Shown piece after piece: positions 19,132-27,352 of a stretch of DNA of 39,598 nucleotides. The DNA comes from Oscillibacter sp. (GTDB lineage Bacteria; Bacillota; Clostridia; Oscillospirales; Oscillospiraceae). The translations under genes were made by a program, and so were the position numbers. Position 1 is the first letter of the stretch; each line of letters begins with the position of its first letter. The stretch spans positions 1 through 39,598 of the forward strand of contig JAAWTB010000002.1 in the NCBI GenBank assembly GCA_022801815.1. The letters run 5' to 3'. The notes below the pieces were generated by a model. That model was given only the letters and a program-made list of their open reading frames with translations, was not told the origin of the DNA and did not search any database.

Positions 19132-19559
19132 ACCGGCCCCACTCCTTCCACGGTGATCAGCCGCCAGTTTTCGTTTTCCGGGCAGCGGGCGATAGTGACG
19201 GTAACGGCGTCCCCCGGCAGGGCCTCCTCCACCCGCTCGCTCCACTCCACGGCGCACACGCCCCCCCGGTCCAGATAGTCCTCCCAGCCGATGTCAAAGA
19301 GTTCTTCCGCCCCCTCCAGGCGGTACATATCGAAGTGGAACAGGGGCGGGCCCTTCCCTTCGTACTCGTTGACAATGGTGAAGGTGGGGCTGGTCACCCG
19401 GCCCTCATAGCCCAATCCCCGGGCAAGGCCCCGGGTAAAGGCGGTCTTCCCCATCCCCAGGTCCCCCCGGTAGGCCACCACGGCCCCGGGGGCCAGGACG
19501 GCGGCCAGGCGGCGGCCCATGGCCTCGGTCTCCGCCTCGCTGTGGGAAACGTAGTCCAC
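19128..19559 (-). CDS. tsaE: tRNA threonylcarbamoyladenosine biosynthesis ATPase TsaE
   Basis: YRGDLGMGKTAFTRGLARGLG, VTSPTFTIVNEYEG, LFHFDMYRL; GTG start at 19559 with GGAAAGGAGG upstream. Confidence 0.9.
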   Translation of the reverse strand: MDYVSHSEAETEAMGRRLAAVLAPGAVVAYRGDLGMGKTAFTRGLARGLGYEGRVTSPTFTIVNEYEGKGPPLFHFDMYRLEGAEELFDIGWEDYLDRGGVCAVEWSERVEEALPGDAVTVTIARCPENENWRLITVEGVGPV

Positions 19560-19598
19560 AAACGGGCCTCCTTTCCGGTCTTTGCCTAAAATCAATTC

Positions 19599-19627
19599 AG
19601 TATACCACAAAATAAATAAAGTGTAAA
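19599..19627 (-). promoter_or_regulatory. tsaE operon promoter (TTTACA-N17-TATACT)
   Basis: Minus-strand -35 at 19622-19627, -10 at 19599-19604, 17-bp spacer. Confidence 0.7.
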
Positions 19628-19643
19628 AAGAAATTTTCCGGCG

Positions 19644-19672
19644 TTTACAGGTTTTTTGTTTTGTGGTATAGT
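19644..19672 (+). promoter_or_regulatory. ftsW/rodA promoter (TTTACA-N17-TATAGT)
   Basis: -35 19644-19649, -10 19667-19672, 17-bp spacer. Confidence 0.7.
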
Positions 19673-19721
19673 AATTTGTTGTGCCACCAGTCGTACAAAC
19701 CCAAACTCCAAGGAGCGTATC

Positions 19722-20909
19722 ATGCTGAACCGATTAAAAGACACCCTGGCAGACTTTATCCAGCAGGCCGATTTGGTGCTGCTGGGCCTTTGCGGTGCCG
19801 CCACGCTGTACGGCATCGTCCTGGTGTTCAGCGCCACCCGGTACATGGACCCCGCCACCGGGCTCCGGCGGATGATTATCCAGTGCGCGGCCCTGGGGCT
19901 CGGCGTCTGCGTGTATATTTTCTTTTCCATGCTGGACCTGGAGTCCATCACCCGGAAATGGAAGTGGATTCTGGCCTTCAACGTGGGCTTTATTCTCCTG
20001 CTGCGGACACCCTTCGGCGTGGCGGGCAATACCGGCAACCGGGCCTGGCTGAAATTCCCCTTCATCCCCTTCCAAATCGGCCCGGCGGAGGTGGTGAAAA
20101 TCTCCTTTGTCCTGCTGCTGGCCAAGCAGATTGAGTGGCTCTGGGAGGAGAAGGGAGACGTAAAATCCTTTAGCTCCGCCTTCTTTGTAGCGGCCCACAC
20201 CTTCGGCCTTTGCGGGCTGTACTTCCTGGTCTCCCACGATATGGGCAACGGCCTGGTATTTGTCTTCATCTTCCTCTGCATGGCCTTTGTGGCGGGCTTT
20301 GCCCTGCGGTGGTTTTTCCTGCTGTTCGCCGGGGCGGGCGGAGCCATGGCCGCCGTGCTTCTGCTGGACCTGGTGCCGGACAACATGAAGTATATGCTCA
20401 ACCGCTTCACGGTCCTCTTTGACCACAGCTTCGACCCCCAGGGAGTGGGCTGGCAGCAGACCCGGAGCCTGCTGGCCATCGGCTCCGGCGGCCTCTGGGG
20501 CCAGGGCTATCTCGGCGGCAGCCAGACCCAGAGCGGCAGCGCCTCCCTCCCCGCCAAGCAGACCGACCTGATTTTCTCCGTGGCGGGGGAGGAGCTGGGC
20601 CTCTTCGGGTGCATTGCCATCATGCTGCTGCTGCTGGCGATCATTTTCCGCATCCTTTTGGTGGCCCGGAAGGCCCGAACCCCCTTCTACCGCTATGTCT
20701 GCGTGGGCATGGCCTCCATTCTGATTTTCCAGACTGTCATTAACATCGGCATGTGCCTCTTCGTCATGCCTACCATCGGCATCACCCTGCCCTTTTTCAG
20801 CTACGGCGGGTCCTCCGTCGTGACGCTGTACATGGCTATGGGAGTGGTGTCCGGCATCAAAAAGCGGTCCCCGGAGATGCGGAGGACCGCCCGGTCGCCT
20901 TTGCGGTGA
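19722..20909 (+). CDS. FtsW/RodA/SpoVE family SEDS protein
   Basis: Polytopic; VGWQQTRSLLAIGSGGLWGQGYLGGSQTQSGSLPAKQTDLIFSVAGEELG-type block and LPFFSYGGSSVVTLY; RBS aaggag. Confidence 0.92.
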   Translation: MLNRLKDTLADFIQQADLVLLGLCGAATLYGIVLVFSATRYMDPATGLRRMIIQCAALGLGVCVYIFFSMLDLESITRKWKWILAFNVGFILLLRTPFGVAGNTGNRAWLKFPFIPFQIGPAEVVKISFVLLLAKQIEWLWEEKGDVKSFSSAFFVAAHTFGLCGLYFLVSHDMGNGLVFVFIFLCMAFVAGFALRWFFLLFAGAGGAMAAVLLLDLVPDNMKYMLNRFTVLFDHSFDPQGVGWQQTRSLLAIGSGGLWGQGYLGGSQTQSGSASLPAKQTDLIFSVAGEELGLFGCIAIMLLLLAIIFRILLVARKARTPFYRYVCVGMASILIFQTVINIGMCLFVMPTIGITLPFFSYGGSSVVTLYMAMGVVSGIKKRSPEMRRTARSPLR

Positions 20910-20924
20910 GAAAGGAGTAAAGGA

Positions 20925-21095
20925 ATGGACGAGAACCGGCAAACCGTTGTCAAAAAGACCGTCAGGACCGGCGTCACCTTTGGCAGCGCCCTGGCTATGG
21001 TCATCAGCTACACCACCTGGAAATCCGTAGGCTGGGCCATCTTCCACGGGCTGCTGAGCTGGGTGTATGTGCTGTATTTTGTGCTGAGGTACTAG
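20925..21095 (+). CDS. Small (56 aa) hydrophobic protein downstream of SEDS gene
   Basis: Hand translation MDENRQTVVKKTVRTGVTFGSALAMVISYTTWKSVGWAIFHGLLSWVYVLYFVLRY*; RBS aaaggagtaaaggATG; below the ORF-track size cut-off. Confidence 0.75.
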   Translation: MDENRQTVVKKTVRTGVTFGSALAMVISYTTWKSVGWAIFHGLLSWVYVLYFVLRY

Positions 21096-21264
21096 GGCTT
21101 GCTTGAAAAATGACAAAACGCCCAAACAATGGGCCTTTTTCTGCCATACACCGTTAAATTTTCTTGCCACTCGTCAGGATGCCTGCGAAGATTTGCCTTG
21201 TCTGGCAAAAAAATTCCTCGCTGTTGGGCATATCGCCAATTATCAAACAAGGCCTAGGCCTTTC

Positions 21265-21296
21265 CGCCGCCCCGGAAAACCGGGGCGGCGCTTTTT
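21265..21296 (+). terminator. Rho-independent terminator
   Basis: CGCCGCCCCGG aaaa CCGGGGCGGCG CTTTTT. Confidence 0.85.
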
Positions 21297-21361
21297 CGCA
21301 TAATTTCACAGAATGGGAAAACACTACTCCCGTACCAATTCATACAGGAGGATGATTTCCC

Positions 21362-22345
21362 ATGAAACACCATCTGACACGAGCCGCCGCCCTGCTGGCT
21401 TTGACGGCGGTGCTGCTGACGGGCAGCGCCTCGGCGCTGTTTGGCAAAAAAGCCGAGGAAACGCCCCCGGAGGGGGCCCCCCAGGTCTGGGATCTGGAAA
21501 TCCGCACCTACCAGGGCATCCCCGGTCAGGGGCAGTTCCTGGCCTCGGACCCGGAGGGGGACGAGATGACCTTCGCCCTGGCGGACGAACCCCGGAAGGG
21601 CACGGTGGTCATTGAGGGGGACAGCTTCACCTACACCCCCGACGAGGGCATTACCGGCTCCGACCGCTTCACCTACACGGCCACGGACAGCCAGGGCAAC
21701 GCCTCCGCCCCCGCCAAGGTCACCGTCGCCATTGATAAAACCCGCTCCGGCGTCACCTACGCCGATCTGGAGGGCTGTCCCGCTGCCCGGGCCGCCCAGA
21801 CCCTGGCGGAAAAGGGCATTTTCACCGGCGGAAAAATTGGGGATTTCTACTACTTCCAGCCGGACCAGCCGGTGAGCCGCAGCGAATTTCTCGCTATGGC
21901 CCTGGAAACGGCGGGGCGGGAAGTCACCGGCGTCACCATGACAGGCTTTTGTGACGATATGAGCATTCCCACCTGGGCCAAGGCCTACGCCGCCGCCGGC
22001 GCGGCAGACGGCGTCATCCGGGGCAGCTCCACCGCCGAAGGCGTGGCCTTCCGGGGGGACGAGACCGTCACTTTTAATGAGGCGGCCACCATTCTGGACC
22101 GGGTGCTGGACCTGGGCGACGTGGACCTGGACGTATGGTACGCGGACCGAGGCGCGGCTCCCTCCTGGGCGGCCCAGGCCGTGGGGAACATGGAGGCGGT
22201 CAGTGTTCTCTCCGCCGGGAGCTTTGGCAGCCAGTCTATGGAGCAGGCGGTGACCCGGGCCGACGCGGCCCAGATGCTGGAAGCCGCCGGCATCCTGCTG
22301 GAAGGTGAGGAGGCGCCCCGGGGCCTCTTTAGCTGGTTGGGATAA
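21362..22345 (+). CDS. Secreted protein with Ig/cadherin-like (Big_9-type) domain and SLH domains
   Basis: Signal peptide, DPEGDEMTFALADEPRKGTVVIEGDSFTYTPDEGITGSDRFTYTATDSQG, then SLH-like segments (RSEFLAMALETAG..., FNEAATILDRVLDL, VTRADAAQMLEAAG). Confidence 0.85.
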   Translation: MKHHLTRAAALLALTAVLLTGSASALFGKKAEETPPEGAPQVWDLEIRTYQGIPGQGQFLASDPEGDEMTFALADEPRKGTVVIEGDSFTYTPDEGITGSDRFTYTATDSQGNASAPAKVTVAIDKTRSGVTYADLEGCPAARAAQTLAEKGIFTGGKIGDFYYFQPDQPVSRSEFLAMALETAGREVTGVTMTGFCDDMSIPTWAKAYAAAGAADGVIRGSSTAEGVAFRGDETVTFNEAATILDRVLDLGDVDLDVWYADRGAAPSWAAQAVGNMEAVSVLSAGSFGSQSMEQAVTRADAAQMLEAAGILLEGEEAPRGLFSWLG

Positions 22346-22409
22346 CGCCGCCTTGGGGCATATGGAACGAAGGCCCGCCCCAGGCCTCTCACCCATTTTC
22401 AACACACTG

Positions 22410-22437
22410 AGCCCGCCGGATATTCCGGCGGGCTTTT
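22410..22437 (+). terminator. Rho-independent terminator
   Basis: AGCCCGCCGGA tat TCCGGCGGGCT TTT. Confidence 0.8.
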
Positions 22438-22559
22438 GTCCAGGTGAAAGCGGCCCATCGGAAAACTCCGCCGGCGGCGTTCGCCGGCCCCGCAGAACGG
22501 AACAGCCGCTCCCAGCCGGGAACGCGCTCTTCCGGGACAGCCATAGACACCGCAAATGC

Positions 22560-22588
22560 TTGCAGACCGCCCGAAAGCATGGTATACT
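22560..22588 (+). promoter_or_regulatory. Promoter for PH-domain gene (TTGCAG-N17-TATACT)
   Basis: -35 22560-22565, -10 22583-22588. Confidence 0.5.
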
Positions 22589-22613
22589 GATGCCATGTAA
22601 AGGGGGATGAACT

Positions 22614-23027
22614 ATGGAACCCATCCAATATCTATGGAAAGACCGCAAACGCTTTTTCGGCCTGCCCCTGTCGTTCACTCAGTACCGGCTCAGCGAAGAC
22701 CGGCTGTTCTGCGAGACGGGGTTTCTCAATGTAAAATCTGACGAGGTGCTGCTCTACCGGGTACGGGACCTGCGGCTGACCATAAGCCTGGGCCAGCGCA
22801 TCTTCGGCGTGGGGACGGTGTGCGTCGTGTCCTCGGACAAGAGCATTCCCCACCTGGATTTAAAAAATGTAAAGGACCCCAGGACGGTGAAGGAGCTGAT
22901 TCACCAAAACGTGGAGGCGTCAAAGGACAAACGACGCATGCGGGCCACCGAGCTGCTGGGCGGAGAGGACGGCCCCGACTGCCAGGAGTACAGTGAGAAC
23001 CTGGCTCTGGAAGAGGAGGAAACCTAA
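22614..23027 (+). CDS. Bacterial PH-domain-containing protein
   Basis: YRLSEDRLFCETGFLNVKSDEVLLYRVRDLRLTISLGQRIFGVGTVCVVSSDKSIPHLDLKNVKDPRTVKELIHQNVE: bPH_2 pattern. Confidence 0.8.
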   Translation: MEPIQYLWKDRKRFFGLPLSFTQYRLSEDRLFCETGFLNVKSDEVLLYRVRDLRLTISLGQRIFGVGTVCVVSSDKSIPHLDLKNVKDPRTVKELIHQNVEASKDKRRMRATELLGGEDGPDCQEYSENLALEEEET

Positions 23028-23092
23028 CCCAAAAACGCCGGAATCCCGCTCTCTTTTCCTCTGTTTTTTGTTAATCTTTCCTAAAAAAGAGA

Positions 23093-23121
23093 TTGCATTT
23101 CCCCACCGCTTTGCTTATAAT
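23093..23121 (+). promoter_or_regulatory. pncB promoter (TTGCAT-N17-TATAAT)
   Basis: -35 23093-23098, -10 23116-23121. Confidence 0.65.
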
Positions 23122-23156
23122 CAAGGGAAGAACTTGAAAAGAGGGTGTTACCCACC

Positions 23157-24605
23157 ATGCACACTGAACAAAAGCTGAACATGACCATGCTCTGCGATTT
23201 TTACGAGCTGACCATGGGCAACGGCTATTTCCAGGCGGGCTTCCAGAACCGGATTACCTATTTCGACGTGTTCTTCCGGGACGTGCCGGACAGGGGGGGC
23301 TTTGCCATCTGCGCGGGCCTGGACCAGCTCATCGACTACATTTTGGACCTTCACTTCGACGAGGAGGACATCGAATACCTGCGAAGCCGGAATCTGTTCG
23401 ATCCGGAATTCCTGGCCTATTTAAAAGATTTCCGCTTCACCGGGGACATCTGGGCCATTCCCGAGGGAACTCCCATCTTCCCTCAGGAGCCCGTGGTCAC
23501 CGTCCGGGCCCCCGCCATCCAGGCCCAGCTCATTGAGACCTTTACCCTGCTTGCCATCAACCACCAAAGCCTAATCGCCACCAAGGCCAACCGCATCGTC
23601 CGGGCAGCCCAGGGACGGACGGTGCTGGAATTCGGTTCCCGCCGGGCCCAGGGCACCGACGGGGCTATCACCGGTGCCCGGGCGGCTTACATCGGCGGCT
23701 GCGCCGGAACGGCCTGCACCATCTCCGACCAGCTTTTCGGCGTCCCCGCCGGGGGCACGATGGCCCACGCCTGGGTCCAGATGTTCGGCACCCAGTACGA
23801 GGCCTTCGAGACCTACTGCAAGCTCTATCCACACAACGCAACGCTGCTGGTGGACACCTACAACACCCTGAAATCCGGCGTGCCCGACGCCATCCGCGCC
23901 TTTGACGCCGTGCTCAAACCCCTGGGTATTAAGAAGTGCGGCATCCGCCTGGACTCCGGCGACATCGCCTACCTCACCCAGAAGGCCCGGAAGATGCTGG
24001 ACGACGCGGGCTGGACGGAGTGCCAGATTTCCGCCTCCAACTCCCTGGACGAGTATATCATCCGGGACCTGCTGATTCAGGGGGCCCAAATCGACCTGTT
24101 CGGCGTGGGTGAGCGGATGATTACCGCCAGCAGCCAGCCGGTCTTCGGCGGGGTGTACAAGCTGGTGGCCGTGGAGGACGAAACGGGGAAGGCGGTCCCG
24201 AAAATCAAGGTCAGCGAAAACGTGGACAAGATCACAAATCCCCACTATAAAAAAGTCTACCGCATTTTCGACCGGGCCAGCGGCAAGGCCGAGGCGGACT
24301 ATATCACCGTTTGGGACGAGACCGTGGACGAGACCCGGAGCCTGGAGCTCTTTGATCCCCGGGCTACGTGGAAACGGAAGACCTACACGGATTTCATCGC
24401 CAAGCCTCTCCAGCGGCCCATCTTCCTGGGGGGGAAGCTGGTGTACCAGCGACCCGGCCTCCGTGAGATTCAGGCATACTGCAAAGAGCAGGTGGATACC
24501 CTGTGGGACGAGGTCAAACGGTTTGAAAACCCGCATACATTTTATGTGGATCTCAGCCAGCGTCTGTGGGACATTAAGCAGGGACTGCTCCGTCAAAGCA
24601 AGTAA
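23157..24605 (+). CDS. pncB: Nicotinate phosphoribosyltransferase
   Basis: MTMLCDFYELTMGNGYFQ, FGSRRAQGTDGAI, LDSGDIAYLTQKARKMLDDAG; alternative GTG start at 23145. Confidence 0.92.
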   Translation: MHTEQKLNMTMLCDFYELTMGNGYFQAGFQNRITYFDVFFRDVPDRGGFAICAGLDQLIDYILDLHFDEEDIEYLRSRNLFDPEFLAYLKDFRFTGDIWAIPEGTPIFPQEPVVTVRAPAIQAQLIETFTLLAINHQSLIATKANRIVRAAQGRTVLEFGSRRAQGTDGAITGARAAYIGGCAGTACTISDQLFGVPAGGTMAHAWVQMFGTQYEAFETYCKLYPHNATLLVDTYNTLKSGVPDAIRAFDAVLKPLGIKKCGIRLDSGDIAYLTQKARKMLDDAGWTECQISASNSLDEYIIRDLLIQGAQIDLFGVGERMITASSQPVFGGVYKLVAVEDETGKAVPKIKVSENVDKITNPHYKKVYRIFDRASGKAEADYITVWDETVDETRSLELFDPRATWKRKTYTDFIAKPLQRPIFLGGKLVYQRPGLREIQAYCKEQVDTLWDEVKRFENPHTFYVDLSQRLWDIKQGLLRQSK

Positions 24606-24611
24606 GCACCA

Positions 24612-24642
24612 GGGCCGGGCGGGAAACGCCCGGCCCGAATTT
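24612..24642 (+). terminator. pncB terminator
   Basis: GGGCCGGGCG ggaaa CGCCCGGCCC gaatttta. Confidence 0.75.
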
Positions 24643-24665
24643 TATCTATTTTTAATATTTTGGTG

Positions 24666-24694
24666 TTGAAGACGGCGGCGTCTTTTTGTATAAT
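24666..24694 (+). promoter_or_regulatory. Promoter of cardiolipin synthase gene (TTGAAG-N17-TATAAT)
   Basis: -35 24666-24671, -10 24689-24694. Confidence 0.6.
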
Positions 24695-24738
24695 AGGAAG
24701 GCCAAACGTGGAAACTGCCAGTGAGGAGGCGAGGCGCT

Positions 24739-26313
24739 TTGCGTAAGAACATTCCCCATATCCCCCCGGTGGAGGAGCGGATTGAGCGGAAAATTTCCGC
24801 CGCCGCCAGCATTTCCATGTGCGCGCTGACGGTGATTGCCCAGATCGCCACCTCCCTGCTGATCTCCCATCTCCTGGCGGAGTACTCCAGCTATGTCTAC
24901 GCCCTGCTGCTCATCGCCGGTGCGGCGGTGGCCATCTGGGTCTATCAGCGGCCCGGAAGCCCCACCTACAAGCTGGTGTGGATGTGTTTGCTGCTGGCCA
25001 TGCCGGTATCCGGCATGATTCTGTTCTGCCTCTGGGGCGGGGCTCATCAGGTCAAGCAGCTCAGCCTTCGAAACGTGCCCCCCATTCCCTGTAAAGAAAG
25101 CCAGCGCATGGCCAGCGAAATCGACTTGGCCCGTCTCCGGCGGCAGTCCCCGGCCTGGGGGCGGCTGGCGGCGTATCTGGAAAAGCGGGGGTTTTTGCTC
25201 TACCGAAACACCGAAGCCGTTTATTTTAAAGAGGGCGAGGCTTTCTTCGAAGACTTGATTTCCCGCCTGGAACAGGCGGAGATTTATATCTTCCTGGAAT
25301 ACTATATTTTAGCGGAGGGGAAGCTCTGGGACCGCATGTTCGCCATATTAAAGGAGCGGGCCGCCGCCGGGGTGGAAATCCACATCACCTTCGACGATTT
25401 CGGCAACCTCACCCGCTTCTCCGACGAAACCCTCCAGGCCCTCCAGAACGCGGGCATTGAGGTAAAGGTCTTCAACCCCGTCCACCGCTATGTGAACCGC
25501 ATCTATTTCAATTACCGGGACCACCGGAAAATCGCTGTCATCGACGGGCAATACGCCTATACCGGAGGCATCAACATCGCCGACGAATACGCCAACCTCA
25601 TCGTCCGCTTCGGCCACTGGAAAGACACCGCCGTGCGCATCGAGGGCGAGGGGGTCTGGGGCTTCGCCACCCAGTTCATGCAGATGTGGAAGATGATGGG
25701 CGGCTCTTTCCACAACGAGGACGACTATTACCGCCCCCGTCATCCGGTGGAAACCGCCAAAGGCTGGTGCCAGCCCTTCACCGACGGGCCGCTGAACAAC
25801 CCGGATAACCCCATTGAGGAAATCTATTTGCAGCTTATTGCCTCCGCCCAGAAGATGCTTTACCTCACCACCCCCTACTACGCCGTGGAGGACTCCATGC
25901 AAAAGGCCCTTTGCATTGCCGCCGACGCGGGGGTAGATGTGCGGCTGTTTATCCCCGGCATCCCGGACCATCACAAGTTCACCTATATGGTGGCCGAAAC
26001 CTACTGGGGGGAACTGCTGAGCCACGGCGTGAAGATTTACAAATACACCCCCGGTTTCCTTCACGCCAAAAGCGTCATGGCGGACCGGGAGGTGGCTCTG
26101 GTTGGCAGCACCAATATGGATTACCGGACCTTCCAGCTCCACTATGAATGCGGCGTGCTGCTGTACCATACGCCGGTAGTGGAGGATCTGCTGGAGGATA
26201 TGGACGGCATCCTGGCACAGAGCGCGCCCTATACCCTGGAGGACTGGAACCGGCGGCCCTGGCTTCGCAGGATGTGCGCCTCCGTCTTCCGGCTGGGCTC
26301 TATCTGGCTGTAA
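24739..26313 (+). CDS. cls: Cardiolipin synthase (phospholipase D family)
   Basis: Two HKD motifs (DHRKIAVIDGQYAYTGGINIADEY; HAKSVMADREVALVGSTNMDYRTF) and N-terminal TM helices. TTG at 24739 is better placed behind gtgaggaggcgag than the track start 24721. Confidence 0.9.
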   Translation: MRKNIPHIPPVEERIERKISAAASISMCALTVIAQIATSLLISHLLAEYSSYVYALLLIAGAAVAIWVYQRPGSPTYKLVWMCLLLAMPVSGMILFCLWGGAHQVKQLSLRNVPPIPCKESQRMASEIDLARLRRQSPAWGRLAAYLEKRGFLLYRNTEAVYFKEGEAFFEDLISRLEQAEIYIFLEYYILAEGKLWDRMFAILKERAAAGVEIHITFDDFGNLTRFSDETLQALQNAGIEVKVFNPVHRYVNRIYFNYRDHRKIAVIDGQYAYTGGINIADEYANLIVRFGHWKDTAVRIEGEGVWGFATQFMQMWKMMGGSFHNEDDYYRPRHPVETAKGWCQPFTDGPLNNPDNPIEEIYLQLIASAQKMLYLTTPYYAVEDSMQKALCIAADAGVDVRLFIPGIPDHHKFTYMVAETYWGELLSHGVKIYKYTPGFLHAKSVMADREVALVGSTNMDYRTFQLHYECGVLLYHTPVVEDLLEDMDGILAQSAPYTLEDWNRRPWLRRMCASVFRLGSIWL

Positions 26314-26318
26314 AACGC

Positions 26319-26342
26319 CAAGGGGGAGCGGGCTCCCCCTTG
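26319..26342. terminator. Hairpin after cls (weak or no U-tract)
   Basis: CAAGGGGGAGC gg GCTCCCCCTTG. Confidence 0.45.
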
Positions 26343-26354
26343 AGAATCCCCCAC

Positions 26355-26374
26355 CACCAGTCTCTGGACTGGTG
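26355..26374. repeat. Perfect hairpin in cls-ttcA intergenic region
   Basis: CACCAGTC tctg GACTGGTG. Confidence 0.6.
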
Positions 26375-26404
26375 ACGCCGCCCAAGGCCGGCTGGAGCAT
26401 TGGA

Positions 26405-26435
26405 ATTTTTGTGACGCACATGTCGCTACAAAAAT
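26405..26435. repeat. Inverted repeat directly upstream of TtcA-like gene
   Basis: ATTTTTGT (26405-26412) and ACAAAAAT (26428-26435). Confidence 0.6.
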
Positions 26436-26463
26436 GATTTCATTTTGGCTAGGAGAGTCACTT

Positions 26464-27336
26464 ATGTCCCGCGACCTCACCACTCAAGAGACCGCCGAGC
26501 GCAGTCTCATCAAGACCTACCGCAAATCTCTGTGGAATCCCTTTATTGCCGCCGTAAAGCGGTATGAGCTGATTTCGCCGGGGGACCACATCGCCGTCTG
26601 TGTCTCCGGAGGAAAGGACTCCTTCGTCCTGGCCAAGCTGATGCAGGAGCTCCGCAAACACACGGACCACCCCTTCCAGCTGACCTTCCTGGCTATGGAC
26701 CCGGGCTATAACCAGGCCAACCGGGCGCTGCTGGAGAAGAACGCCAAACGGCTGGGCATACCTCTCGCGATTTTTGAAAGCGGCATCTTCCACGTGACGG
26801 TGCAGGTGGACAAAAACCCCTGTTACCTCTGCGCCCGGATGCGCCGGGGCAGTCTCTACGCCAGGGCTCAGGAGCTAGGCTGCAACAAAATCGCCCTGGG
26901 GCACCATTTCTCCGACGTGATCGAGACCACCCTGCTGGGCCTCTTTTACGGCGCCCAGCTCCAGGCCATGCCCCCCAAGCTCCGCAGCAAAAACTTCCCC
27001 GGCATGGAGCTGATCCGCCCGCTGTACTGCGTCCATGAGGACGCCGTGGTCAACTGGCGGAATTACAACGATCTCCATTTCCTCCAGTGCGCCTGCCGCT
27101 TTACGGAGGCCCGGGACGCCTCCGGCGACGGCGTGGGAGACAGCAAGCGCCAGGAGATAAAGCTCCTTCTGCGGGAGCTGAAAAAGACCAACCCCAACAT
27201 TGAAAAAAGCATCTTTCGGGCCATTCACGGGGTCCAGCTGGACACCTTCCCCGGCTTTAAACACCGGGGCGCGGCCTACGCATTCACCGATATTTATAAT
27301 GGCTCCCCTTGGTTTGACGGCGGAGCCAACGCGTAA
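26464..27336 (+). CDS. TtcA-like tRNA 2-thiolation / PP-loop ATPase
   Basis: HIAVCVSGGKDSFVLAKLMQEL PP-loop, CYLCARMRRGSLY CxxC motif, LGHHFSDVIETTLLGLFYGAQL, later CACRF. Confidence 0.85.
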   Translation: MSRDLTTQETAERSLIKTYRKSLWNPFIAAVKRYELISPGDHIAVCVSGGKDSFVLAKLMQELRKHTDHPFQLTFLAMDPGYNQANRALLEKNAKRLGIPLAIFESGIFHVTVQVDKNPCYLCARMRRGSLYARAQELGCNKIALGHHFSDVIETTLLGLFYGAQLQAMPPKLRSKNFPGMELIRPLYCVHEDAVVNWRNYNDLHFLQCACRFTEARDASGDGVGDSKRQEIKLLLRELKKTNPNIEKSIFRAIHGVQLDTFPGFKHRGAAYAFTDIYNGSPWFDGGANA

Positions 27337-27352
27337 GAGGGAGGAACAAATC

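Noticed and set aside
19734-21170. 478-aa minus-strand ORF
   Set aside because: Antisense to the SEDS gene; hydrophobic sense strand gives His/Gln/Gly-rich nonsense on this strand.
21254-22678. 474-aa minus-strand ORF
   Set aside because: Crosses two terminators and lies antisense to the SLH protein.
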